Part shown: in pieces, positions 27,184-38,440 of the stretch
Layout: each line of letters begins with the position of its first letter
Position numbering within the stretch: the stretch's first letter is position 1
Source of the DNA: Endoconidiophora laricicola
Taxonomy: Eukaryota; Ascomycota; Sordariomycetes; Microascales; Ceratocystidaceae
Direction: 5' to 3'
DNA: 64,000 nt
NCBI GenBank assembly: GCA_001640655.1
Contig: LXGT01000030.1
Coordinates: forward strand, 1 to 64,000
Notes under the pieces: model-generated
Database searches by the model: none
Seen by the model: only the letters and a program-made list of their open reading frames with translations
What the model was told of the DNA's origin: nothing
Made by a program: the position numbers and the translations under genes

Positions 27184-27348
27184 TCAGCAAGAGCAAAGCG
27201 GACAATGGCCGGGAATCACGATATATCGTTCATGTGGACCGCGTGGGCACGAGGACTGTTTGCTGCCGTCAACAGAAGTGTTGAAGAAATGGGCACCTGG
27301 GTCGATACACGATGTGTAGACGTAGTAGTTCTTGGTAAAATCGCACAT
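27184..27348 (-). CDS. Small conserved fungal protein, MCDFTKNY type (54 aa, Cys-containing)
   Basis: A short intact frame encodes 54 aa, beginning MCDFTKNYYVYTSC and ending ERYIVIPGHCPLCSC. It has six cysteines in an ordered layout: Cys2, Cys14, Cys34, then Cys49, Cys52 and Cys54 (C-P-L-C-S-C at the end), a possible metal-binding or disulfide arrangement. I recall short fungal proteins of the same pattern (CDFTKNY..YTSC..PG.HFF.TS.DG....C..GPHERYIV..G.CPLC), so I take it as real despite its size. There is no signal peptide, so it is probably intracellular. A splice-consensus intron lies just upstream in the leader: GTAAGT donor at 27451, CTGCAG acceptor ending at 27362, 90 nt. This supports transcription on the minus strand. 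A TATA-like CATATAAG sits at about 27690-27683. The function is unknown. Confidence 0.6.
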   Translation of the reverse strand: MCDFTKNYYVYTSCIDPGAHFFNTSVDGSKQSSCPRGPHERYIVIPGHCPLCSC

Positions 27349-27452
27349 ATTCAATGAGAGCCTGCAGAGAGTATGTTAAAGACTAAACTTCAGCATAAAC
27401 ATGGAAGATATTCCTATCGAGATATACGTGTGCATACGTACGATAACTTACG

Positions 27453-30400
27453 TAGATGTTGTTGTCGAAAGCTGTAAATAGAGTATATAAATATCAAGAT
27501 GCAAGACAAATTGTTGACAGTGTGTGAGAGAGAAAGGCTTGTATGGGTAAATGTAGATATATATATATGTATCTAAATAGATATACCAGATGACGTCGGA
27601 AGACAGGAGGTCTGCAGGTTGGAAGTCGAAAGCCGAATACCAAAGTAAGCCGTCCAGCCATGAAGGAGGATGGAGGTCGGGTCTTATATGTCGAAGGGGG
27701 CGTGTTTACATGTAACAGGAGCTCTAATAGCAGCAAGAAACAAGGGAGAGAAATGTAGTGCTAACAGTGAGTGTATGATTTTCCGAGCGGTGGCACCTTG
27801 TCAAGTCCGTTCTTGTCTCAGACCTTTTTATTTTTATTCTTATCATATATTTATTTTTTCTGCTGACCGGTAACAGGGAACTACCAAAGGCAGGCATAGT
27901 TGTATCAAGAAGGATAAATAGTATTATATAACCTCTGGGGAACTAGGGCCCAGAAGATTAAAGAGTCCAGCAGCCAACCATAGCATACAGTGAATGGAAT
28001 GAGTATTAAAGCGATTTAAAAATATAATTTAGCCAGTAAATTTCGAGGGTTTTTATATTATTTAATTATCAAATTATTGACAACTACCTTTTTCGTCATT
28101 TCGAGTCGCACCCCACTTCAACCAACACTCGATAAAGCTATACATATCTATCATTGTAGTTTTATCATAGTAGTTGCTACTACTAGTTCGATAACTTCGG
28201 GTAAAGTGGGAGGCCAGTTATAGCAGAGACTGAACGGGCTAGCCATAAATGAAAAAGAAAAAAAGCTCTCTCTCGCTGTCTCTCTAGATCATAGCATAGA
28301 ATCGGCAGATATCATGTCATTCATTACCCCATCCCCTCTTGGAAAGAATAAAAACTACAAACCGACTCGAGTAAAAGGGCTGAAAGCTGAGCTTCTGGTC
28401 AGACGTCTTAGTGGCGGTTTTTTCCGGCTTTCCTACAGCTCCTTAATAGTGAGAAGTTGGCAAGTGTTCAGCTGTTTACATACAAAAATAACCCAATAAA
28501 ACAATGAGGAAGCAAGCTCATAGACCAAACGTGGAGCAGATTAGAAGAAAGAAAGGGTCATTGAAAAAAAAAACGTCTGTGTAATAGGATTTTGCCCTAT
28601 TGTCTTGTTTTGTTGGCTAGGCTAGCTATGGTTGTAGTTTAACAATTCGCCAGAAGGAATTTTTGAAGCTACTTTACAAATTATCTCATCAGAGCTGCTG
28701 CTCATATGACAGCTTTTTGAACACGCTTAAATTACCAACTATGTACCAATGTGATAATAGGCATATCTTGATCTTGCTATCCAGGCAAATATTGGACGTT
28801 TAGATCATATCAGAGGCGAAAAGTGGTTGCAGTGGGAAGTACATTGGCCCATGACTAGGTAGTGTTAGTGGGTATTTATTGTCAGCCTTCATGCAAAGAG
28901 GCCAGAGCTCCTTGGTCATTGTGTCCTAGTATTAAGGTAAAAGATGAAAAAAGGGAAAGTATTGAGAGAGAGTATAGAAACTCCTTCGAGGCTGTTGCGT
29001 ATGGAAGATATAAGATGTTAGCATACTTTTTTTTCCCTCACACCCCCCCCCCTTCTTCTTTTACTACTTATTAGTTTTCTTTCTTCAGCACCTCGTCTTG
29101 TGGTGGTCATCCCTCTATATTTTAGGGCTTTTGTTATCGCCGCTATATTTCTTGCATGAACCTCTATGTTAATGACTGTTCGTATTCTAGCCTAAGCAAT
29201 AAGTAATGTTCCCTCGCGGGATCTAGGATACCCAGTCATTAGTAATTCTTCGAGTTTGGTTCATAGTTTGTTGTTTATTCGTCTTCCCTCCCCCCACCTC
29301 CCCATCACTTCCTTTCCTCTCGATTTCCGTTTACAGACAAACAAGTGATAATAAGATGGTAAATAACTTCCCTTTTCTCTGAATATAGATAGCGATCAAA
29401 AAATAGAAGAAGAAAGGGTCTTTGCGGATATTGGCAGATGGCAGGCAGTGTGATCAGACCTGAGAGATTCCAGTATTCAGGGTAATGGCGTCTATGATTA
29501 ATGGACAGTCTTTTGGGCTCTCTTCTTTAAATTTGTAAGAAATTGAGTCTCTTGTTACGGATAGTAAGAGCTTAGTTCGCCCGTCCGGATATCAAATCAC
29601 TGCGCTCCGAACGGATAGTAGGAGAGAGATCGCCTTAGCTAGAATCAGGTGAGTGGTAACGCAAGGAATCAGTTACCGGGATGGTGTCTAGACGGGGTCC
29701 TTCTGGACTAATTCTCTATCGTACATATAGTCATGCCTGAAAAGCGCTATTCAGCTCAACGGGATTGCTGATACCCTGATATCTTGCTATAAGGCGCCTA
29801 GCCTCTCGCCGCTCAGGCTTCTCATAACATCATCAAGGCTCTAGCGTTTGAATAGGCAATTGTCTCGTTTGGGTTAGACAGCGATCAGATCGACAAATCG
29901 ACAATCCACAACACTAGCAAGAATAACTAGCAACAAGGGACTATCAAACATGTTGCTTGGCCGCTAAAGCAGTCTTATCCCTGGTTGGCCGTAGGCTAGC
30001 ATGCTTTACTTATGGCCGTTCCGGTGGGCTTTTGGTCTAATTGTTTTGCTTTGACATCGATAAAAGCTGCATTTTGCCACAGTTTGGTAGAGACGTTCGA
30101 ACTGGGAACACCGACCAACGTCCAAACGTGATCTAAAGTGATATACAAAAAGAGCATGTATCAATTTGGCTGTGGATGGACTAAACTTGCGACTTTTGGA
30201 CTTGTTCACGCCCATAATATCAAGATGTGGATGCGTAAGAGGGGGTAAGGCTGCCTACCTTGATGTCGTTACAGCGACTGCCTACCAACCGTTGGCTATT
30301 TTCCAATATTTGGCCTTACCTGCAATGGGAGTCTGCAAAGCTAGAGATAAGACAGATAGACAGGCAGCAGTATTTGTGCCATATCAGATTGTGGGTGATT

Positions 30401-31976
30401 TCCAGTTGTTTGGGTTAGCCGCTGGACAAGAACCATTATTTCCACGTGCAATAAAAGGTATAAAGCAACCAGCTTGTTGTAAAGTGGTGCACTCTCGTTA
30501 TTTCTAGACATAACCCGGTCTTTGTTCTCTCTAGGCACTTACCACTAGCACGGTTTTTAGCGTCAAGTCTGAGCAATGCTCTAGGAATTTTTCCCATCTT
30601 CCTTTATCTCTAATAGCTTTGGTACTTCTTTTTGAATGGGAAAATGCCGTGTTACATACGCACCAATATTGCAGTAGTACTTGCTACTAGCTTGAAAGCA
30701 TCATCGTCATAGACTATCCCCCCCCTCTCCCTCCCCCCTTTCCAATGCTATAGGTCAACGGCTGCGGGCATCACTAGTTTGTTGGAGGCAGGATTCTCGT
30801 TTCGTTACGGTACTATATGGATCAGAAAATAAATGGTTATGACAATATCTTGCTAGCACGATGGTTTAATCTGTAAAGTGTCGGACATCGGAATGTGAAT
30901 TTTTTTCCCGCAATAGCCTACTAAGACAAACCGAACTAGTCTAGGAGCAAGAAACACCCAGGTTTGCAAGTGCGCTGAGACGAAGAAAAAACACATCGTG
31001 GTCTAGCCGGGACATCATTTGCTCCAAGTAACAGATTCTCTGTAAATCTTGAAAATCCCGAATGGTTTCAAGGAGAGAGGCTTTCCGACATCAAATCGAC
31101 TAACTATTTTAGCTAGAGAATAATGAGGTCACTGCCCTGTCAGTACCCATTAAATTATATTCCGGACGAAACATAACATAAGATTCGCCGCATCTTAAAC
31201 CTAGCATGCCGATCATATCTGTCCCAGAGGCCATTTCTTTGATCTCCTGTAAGCGAATACTATACGATAAAAATTGCACTCAAAGTGAGCCCCAAGTCAT
31301 ACAAGCAGTATGGAGCAATGCCTACACTACCATATGTATAGTTATGAATTAATAGTTTTACACTTATAATGATATGTCAAATCCCGTCTATGGAGGAAGG
31401 TCGTTTACTTCTCTTGGCTCGGATCTCGGGTTGTGGGGGATGGGGGATGGAGTCCACAAGAAGAAGAGAAAAAGAATGGAGCGAAGATCATATACCAAGA
31501 CCAGACTTGGCCAGTCTAAACGAAACTGAAATGGCAAAACTGAGAATACTCAGGATCAATGGAGAATACGCAGCTTCGACTTGTCAGGTAGTACTTTACT
31601 GATACAATACATTTGATGCTCTGCGTGTACATATAGAGACTCGCCACAGCATGGTAGCACCTATTTTTTTCCTGTTTTTGTTTACTAACCGTCCGAAATC
31701 AAGGCTGACCGATTATGGTGCAGCATTGCTAGGAACTAGACATTCGCAGCAATAATATTGCTAAGTACAATCAAGCCAGGAAACAAAACCCAACTTCGTG
31801 GGTAGGGGGAATCTGTATCGAGAAGTTGCGCCTTGTTACAGCTAGCTATGACATGCTTCTGTAGCTTCTACAAAGCCTCAATATGAATTAGTAAAGAGTG
31901 AACTGGCGCATAAAATAACACTGTATATATTATCTTCTTTTGTCATCGTACCTTATGAATTTTGTCCAGCGACTAG
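27453..31976. other. 4.5-kb gene-poor tract
   Basis: The first 250 bases are the probable promoter and leader of the small MCDFTKNY gene. Beyond that I see no supported gene. One exon-like stretch on the plus strand (about 29545-29649, reading ESLVTDSKSL and ALRTDSRREIALARIR, followed by GTGAGT) has coding-like composition but no partner exon that I could join. Frames at 30166-30507 and 31369-31602 are open but unrecognised. C-rich runs occur at 29041-29051, 29290-29298 and 30718-30740. Confidence 0.4.
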
Positions 31977-31993
31977 TTTTATTAGGGTTAGGG
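31977..31993 (+). repeat. Interstitial telomere-like motif, copy 1
   Basis: A 17-nt word, ttttattagggttaggg, contains two TTAGGG units. The identical word occurs at 50743-50759. An inverted aaccctata follows about 25 bases downstream. Confidence 0.6.
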
Positions 31994-32095
31994 ATGTTTT
32001 ACACGAAACTTTAACCCTATAACTAGATAATGGACCACTGGACCAGAAAGACTTAAACTGAATAAGAGATGTGATTTTACAGCCTAAATCCTACG

Positions 32096-32313
32096 TTGAT
32101 TGGCGATGAACCCTACAGCTAGGGTTAGTCAATTTATCCAATGACTGCTTTAGAAATGAACACTCTAGACACTTTGATATCTACTTGAAAACATAGAATC
32201 TATCGAACATTTATTATCACTAGTTAATATATACATCAATCGACTTTAACCTTCTTGTTATCATAAGCATCCTCTGAATAAGTACACCAAAGCTATTCTC
32301 TACTTTATCATAC
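32096..32313 (+). repeat. 218-bp dispersed repeat, copy 1
   Basis: Colinear with 43014-43232 in the same orientation, with a handful of substitutions and single-base indels. Shared anchors are gttgattggc, a central block ctacttgaaaacatagaa, then cactagttaat and ataagcatc. Near the left end each copy has a short palindrome built of aaccct and agggtt. There is no coding potential, and I found no terminal inverted repeat or target-site duplication. It may be a MITE-like or solo-LTR fragment. Confidence 0.75.
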
Positions 32314-34468
32314 TATTAAGGCCTGTAATAGTCTATCCATCTACTTGTCATAGTAAGAATTGTACTAACATCGTCAACAATAAACGTAGCCGACTATCAA
32401 CAGCCACGTGATATTATATACATATGTCAGTAGAATTCAAATATGTAGGTCGCAAATTCTAGACTTTGAGCCCAGATGTACGCACTCACCGGAGAAATAC
32501 TTGTTGATTCATATATGTCTGAGACAAAACCAACTGAACCTAAAGCCGAGACTGGGATACAGGATGAAGCCAACGCTCTGAAGTGATCTCTTATTTTCAT
32601 TTATTATGTTTTCTTACGTCGTAAGTGAAGATATGGGGCTTCGTAGTTTATTTCGTCGTTGGTGCTATCTTCCCTCGATCTCGTTGGCACAGGACACGTA
32701 ATGACGTGTAGTTGTAGGGCGAGAAACAAGTTAGCATAAATATAAAAGCGGTAAATATTTTCTCGTTTACCTAGTACTAGGAGTTCTAATCGGTCGTTAC
32801 AGGGTCTCCTCTTTATCGTCATATTATTGCCGATACCCCAGGACAAGCTGCTGATACTAATGACCAACAGGACCTTATAATCAAAGCACATAGCATCATG
32901 TATACGTACACCCAGTTACAGCATGAAAAGGAGCAGCTACGCCTAATAGAAGCTGGTCATTTGTCAACAGCCCACACCGAGCCTTCTAGAAACAAGTAAA
33001 TGCAAGACGACCACGGCTATTGGAACCGCCGAGATGATCCATGTGTGTGTCCTTACGCACGAAAGAAAAAAAAGGAAAAGGAAAAGGTCGGAGATTTGTT
33101 CCCAATTGGCTACTTTACAAGGACCACTGATTTTTTCGGCGTTTCTCAAGTCTGTCTGTCCATATCTGTCTATCCATGTGCAACAAACCTAGGCAAAAGA
33201 GTTGTGTTTACCTATGCAACTTGCATGGTGGCCGGCCAGGGTCTGTTTCCATATCCCCCCCCCTCCCCCTTACGTTGAAACTAGTGAGAACGCCGGTATA
33301 TATTCGTATACTACTACTGAAATCGTGGGTCAGACACTCAAAGTCAGGGACTTGCAATATTAAGGATGTTGAACATTGTTAGCATTCTGGCTTCATTCAA
33401 CATAGTATGGTCCTTAGGCCAGGGTATGAGAACATGAAAAAAAAAAACCAAACTCAAGAGACTTCAATAGACTTTTGGCTTGTCAACTGACCAGATAGTT
33501 TATGTATCATCTTCCTACGGCACACCTTCATGAATTCATCTTTGGTACCAGTAATATATAGTACTGATGTGAAAAGAATACTCGCTGCAGCTGGTGTGCA
33601 CAGACGGATGATCATCCGTAGACGGGACTTATCACTTGATATATCCTGATACCTGATGTGCTGAAAGTATGCTTGATGGCGTGGAGAAAGATTATCTTAA
33701 ATGTTCATTGGTAGTAGCTGAGTTACGTTGTTATCCTATGTACTAGTAGTATCCCGTATTCGTCAAGTCGGCACTGGCATGGCAGGTGTTTCGAAAAGAC
33801 CTTCACGTTAGTGACAAGCACTTGTACCAAGATATCCCATCCCGCCTAACTTGGTCAATGTGTTGAATTATACTTCAGTTTTTAGGGAGAAGATTGGCTA
33901 GTTGTTTGGTTCGGGACTGTGTAACAAATATGTAGTGCTTTCTTCTTTTATCGAAGCTAATAGTAGCAGGAATCGCCTCGGACACTTCATTGATAGTGAT
34001 GAACTAGAGCTAGGTTAGTAACCTTTATTTGGGACAATGACAGCCGGAGACCTTGACGCAGATAGAAACTAATCATTATTCATAGATATTGAAGCTTTCT
34101 GTTCATTAATAAGTCTTATGACAACAATATTTTTACTTCTGATATACTGATCGTCTTAAACAATCACTGATCTAACTCCATCTATGACCCGCTATCAACA
34201 TGGACAAGCTATGTATCGGTCCCTCCAAGTGCGCGTACAATCCTGGCGACATTCCCGCATACCACGAAACGCTCCTTAGTAACTTGGATAGCTTGACACC
34301 ATCTCGACATCTGGCCACCTAAAGCCTAGGCACACAAGTTTTCTGTCGCCTGAAAGCGCAGCCTTCAGCTCAGCACAGCCTCCGTTTTTCCTAATACACC
34401 CTTCTGGCTACTGTTTGGCTCGTAATAGGCGGTGATTTTTCTCGAAAATATACTTGCGTTTAAGCCGT
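32314..34468. other. Gene-poor tract with scattered short coding-like fragments
   Basis: No complete gene was found. Two short open plus-strand pieces look coding-like in composition: 32477-32587 (starts MYALTGEILVDSYMSETKPT, 36 aa) and 32899-33000 (starts MYTYTQLQHEKEQLRLIEAG, 33 aa). A third, at 34202-34321 (MDKLCIGPSKCAYNPGDIPA, 39-40 aa), is similar. None could be joined to neighbours, so they may be gene relics or chance. A C-rich run is at 33256-33270. Confidence 0.35.
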
Positions 34469-34656
34469 ATGGTGGCCCGTGATCTCTGGAAACTCCTCTT
34501 CCTCTTTGTTTGCCTAGCAACAACTTATACGTCGTAAGTGCAATAGAAGCCTCGTTTTTTAACTTCCATTGTTCTGACTGACAAAGCGATTGTTGCCCTA
34601 GCCTTTTAAAATGCCATTCTGACCTCCACAAGCTCCACTACACTACAACTTTGTAA
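34469..34656 (+). CDS. Possible secreted micropeptide (two exons, 44 aa)
   Basis: The frame starts MVARDLWKLLFLFVCLATTYT, a textbook signal-peptide layout (basic N-end, hydrophobic core LLFLFVCLA, small polar end). It stops at a GTAAGT donor (34534). Joining to an AAG acceptor at 34586 (53-nt intron with CTGAC branch-like sequence) gives a 44-aa product whose mature part begins SDCCPSLLKC, with three cysteines, and stops at 34654-34656. Exons are 34469-34533 and 34587-34656. The acceptor is not the usual YAG, and I do not recognise a family. It could be a chance frame or a relic of a longer gene. Confidence 0.25.
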
Positions 34657-37600
34657 CGACTCTTGGGACCAAGCATCAACACATCTCAGCCATCTGACAA
34701 GCCTTGCCTGACAACTGAAGTGATCATACGGCACGGTTCACAGGACACTTGCACGCAAGAATGCTTACCTTTAGAATTGTCAAAACTGCGCAAACACTCA
34801 ATTCATAGCTGACAACGCATTAAAGAAAAATTATCCTTGACCTGCGAGTCCTTCGTTACAAAACTTCATACCTTATGATCTAGAAGGATGACGCTGCACT
34901 GACTAATGGCTTACCCATAATCTAACATCGTTTAATACGAAATGATCGATTTTTACCTTGAGAAGGCGGACCCTGCTCAAGAACCACAGCCTCCTTGACA
35001 TGAATATTGATGTGCAAATGTTTTGATATATTTCATGTTGCCTCAGGGTCACCAGCTGACTTGGATGTAGTTCTACAGAAATTAGAACCATAGTGAGCTT
35101 GGTGATCAGACGCCGAAGATATTAGCCTCCTTGATATCTTATATCTTCAACACAGTGGCATCTGTTGCAGGACCCCTATTCATAGCCTGAGCTTAAGTTT
35201 TAGCCCACAGGCACAGAATAATCCGTTTGTATGATGTCCATTAGAGTTTGATACTTTTTAGAGTATTGCGCTATTAAATATTTCTAGCTGTGAAGTCGAT
35301 GATTTACGAGAGAATGTCAAGACATAGCATACATTAACTTAGCTCAATGGTTAGTATCGTGGAAGTACTGGTACTAATGCTATGAGTAACGTTGCTCAGT
35401 AGTCTAGCGCGACATCGTGGTATCCATACAAACACTAGCAGCTTATACTAAATCTGTTGATACTGATTATCTACTCCCGAGGCATGGAATGCTTCATATA
35501 GCATATATAGTTCAGTTAGTATCATTGATGTTTAAGAAGCCAGGCACTAAAGCCCGAGAATAACCAACTTAGCTCGGCAATAGAAAGAATCTCAGCATCA
35601 CTGGAATTCTAGATATATATTGTTTGTTGGTGAATTTGCTAGTGACGTCTCATAATTCCAGGCTGATCCACGGAATCTGATTTCGATTAGGCCGTCATCG
35701 TGATACTAAGCAGCCTAGGAAACATTCACGGAAACGTAAATCATGATGGATCAACATAGCCAGCCCTTGTAGGGTACTGGCACATACAGATGGAGTCCGC
35801 AACGACTACGCTCTCTAATAGCCTAGACCCTGGTTTAGCTTCTCGAATATTGAGCATTCCATCCGGGAAGACAGCCTACTTCAGGTTAGGTCACACATGG
35901 GAGTTGCTTGGGGTCTAGCTCTTTTGAGGCGTTCGATCTGACTTGTATTAAGCACGAGTGTGGGGGTGGAGGGGGGGGTCTTGAAGAAATAAAGGTATGA
36001 CTTATACTACGATACACTGACCTGAATAGTCTACATACTGAAGCATGAGACTCTCCCCACAATCAAGAGTACGGTATTAGATTATATGGAAAGGACAATG
36101 GCAACTAATATTATTATCAAAACCGTTATCTTTTCCTGCCACTCACGTGTTCTGGCATGGCTGAGTCTTTGGAGTTTGCGGTAGTAAAGCAGGAGAAGCG
36201 GCCTTCATCATAATTCCAGGCAAGTATACTGGGATCAGGGATCTACCGCTCGGCTGTGGTATCAACTTGCCCGATTTTCTAGTGCCCAGAGAGACAAGTA
36301 AAGAATGTTCGAAAGCATAGTAGGAAAAGGACTAGTATTACAATCGAGGGCACCAGCAGCGCTAGTAAGATGACGTTAAAACCCGCTCCGAGGCTAAGCC
36401 ATGTTAAGGAACAGAAAAGAAGGAAACATACATGGCTTTAACGGGAAGCCTGTCTGGCTCCTAGGGCACTGCTCTCCGGGTACAACGCAGGGCCTTTGAG
36501 CCCAAGATAAAGTCGAACTAACTTGGGATGATAGGTGGATCGAAGCGCCAGGAGCGGAGTTGACGGCGCGGCGTGTACATAGCTCAATAAGATAGAGATC
36601 GGCGAGCAAACTATGAATAGTGCCAGTAATAAGTGGCTAACTGAAGTATCGTAGGAATATAGCGTAACCTCTACTTAGTGACGATTTCCAAGGGCAAAGC
36701 GATGCTAATGGTATTATAGAAACCGCGCAAAGGCAGAATACTATATAATATCAATCAATCAATAGTATCATACACTTACCCCGTTACCGTCAAGAACCTA
36801 GAATCTAAGACTCGTCTATTGCTCAATGCGGACAACCATGACTAACAATTGAAGGGAAAAAGAAGCTAGCTACCAACAAAATTTAAAACCACGAGGCCAA
36901 AGCTAATGTTCGGAGAAATACCTTAGATTGGGCAAACAATTCCAACACAAAAAAAAGCAGAAGGATCCAAGGAAGATAAAAAACTGCCCTCACTATCAGG
37001 GCTTGTTGTTTCTTGGACGAACGCCACGGAAGGGAATATAATAAAAAGACACAGTAATCTACGAGGACTAAGCATGCAGATCCAAGGGCCCTCCGTCTTC
37101 TGCTAGCCGCTCCGAAGCCTAACATATCGACCTGGATCATAGCGCGGAACGGCCCAGTACAAACTATATCGTTCTAGTGAAGTGTTAGGGAAGCAGTCAG
37201 TGTCTCCATGCCGTCAAGAAGGATGGTCATATGGCACGTTTTCTACTCGACCTACAATTGGCTAGGGGAGTCAAGAGAGAACAGAGAAGACCAAACAGGG
37301 TCTGCGCAGTCACAGCCGAGTAAACGACAAGAGAATGGCCAGATGCCATGACACCATGATTCCGAGCAAGGGGGGTCTGAGTCAGACAGAACCTGATGTT
37401 TTCATGTCCGACAGGACTTAATTCTTTGCAGTAACAAGTAATGTGAAAGACGTTCTGAATACTAGTACTGTGTAGCAAAATAGCATGAAATACTTGACAT
37501 TGGTACTGCATTATCTCTGAACCCTAGGGTAGTTATAGACTCTACCGAGCAGCACACACACATAGGTGATTTCAAGTTACTCTTAGTACTACTGAAGACC

Positions 37601-38440
37601 TGCCTCTAAGTGATTCCAAGTCACGGACAACTGATTTTCCAATACAAATTCCGAAATATATAGGTACGTGGCTTATATTTTTACATTAACCTGCCTTTAG
37701 TGGTATTTGTAAATCTGTGTACTAAGGGGTATCACTATAACCAACTTATCAGTAACGCCTTCACTACTGGTAAGACTATTCGTTTTTGATATACCGTCCC
37801 TTAAAATTGCGCACGCGAGTGATTCTTCTAGGTTCTGATTTGATCCTGCAAGAAGTAAACCCGAAAAAATGGCCCTGTTTAGATGCTGATACTTTGGCAG
37901 TATTAGTAGAGAGTGAAATAAGGCCGACCTCCTAGGCCAAGAGAAACAAGTGGCCTAGCTACTATCCGAGAAAAGAAAGACGAGGGAGTCTTTGGGATAG
38001 GCATGAGGAATCTGGAAATTCTGGTGTCAGAGGAAGAAGGAAGCAAGGTCAAGATGGACGCAGCCGTTTTTTCTTAGTGTCCTGAGTACTAGTGACGGAT
38101 CATTTGAGATACACTAGTCGTCACTTGGGCCTATAGGCTGTCGGGCGAGTTTTGTGCAGCCTAGACCGAGAGTTTCCATGGAAGCCTACAAGTCTCTCTA
38201 TCATCCTCCGACGTTAAGAAAAAACAGAACAAGGTAGCGTTCAAGCAGTGGCGTCATTTTCATCATTGCAACATCGGTCGTTTTGGGGGTTTTTGTCCTG
38301 TTTGGGGAGGGGGCATGGGTCGCTTAGCACTGACAAACTGGGTTGATCTGATTACTACGTTGGCTTGCTTGGGGCTTCCTACAACAGAAACGTACATTCG
38401 TTTATCCATATAGTGCCGAACTTTCTGTATGGCAGCCACT
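34657..38440. other. 3.8-kb gene-poor tract before the transcription factor gene
   Basis: No supported gene. A G-rich run is at 35960-35978. A tRNA-D-arm-like string near 35340 is not followed by a T-arm. Two hydrophobic minus-strand frames at 36883-37349 are listed separately. The last 200-300 bases before 38440 are the 3' region of the minus-strand transcription factor gene. Confidence 0.45.
36883..37349 (-). pseudogene. Possible decayed small membrane-protein gene
   Basis: Two minus-strand hydrophobic frames lie in order. 37349-37227 starts MASGHSLVVYSAVTAQTLFG and continues hydrophobic. 37140-36883 contains LGSACLVLVDYCVFLLYSLP, then a basic SSKKQQ patch and VRAVFYLPWILLLFFVLELF. A stop and a frame change separate them, and I found no clean intron. 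Such frames could be chance products of T-rich DNA read on one strand, but the start, the basic hydrophilic link and the two helix-length segments look gene-like. The family is not recognised. Confidence 0.2.

Noticed and set aside
30166..30507. 113-codon plus-strand frame
   Set aside because: Open and ATG-initiated, but no motif, no homologue known to me, and it lies among noise frames.
35335..35420. tRNA-like string (ttagctcaatggttagta)
   Set aside because: Resembles a D-arm, but no acceptor pairing and no T-arm (GGTTCGA type) follows at the right distance.
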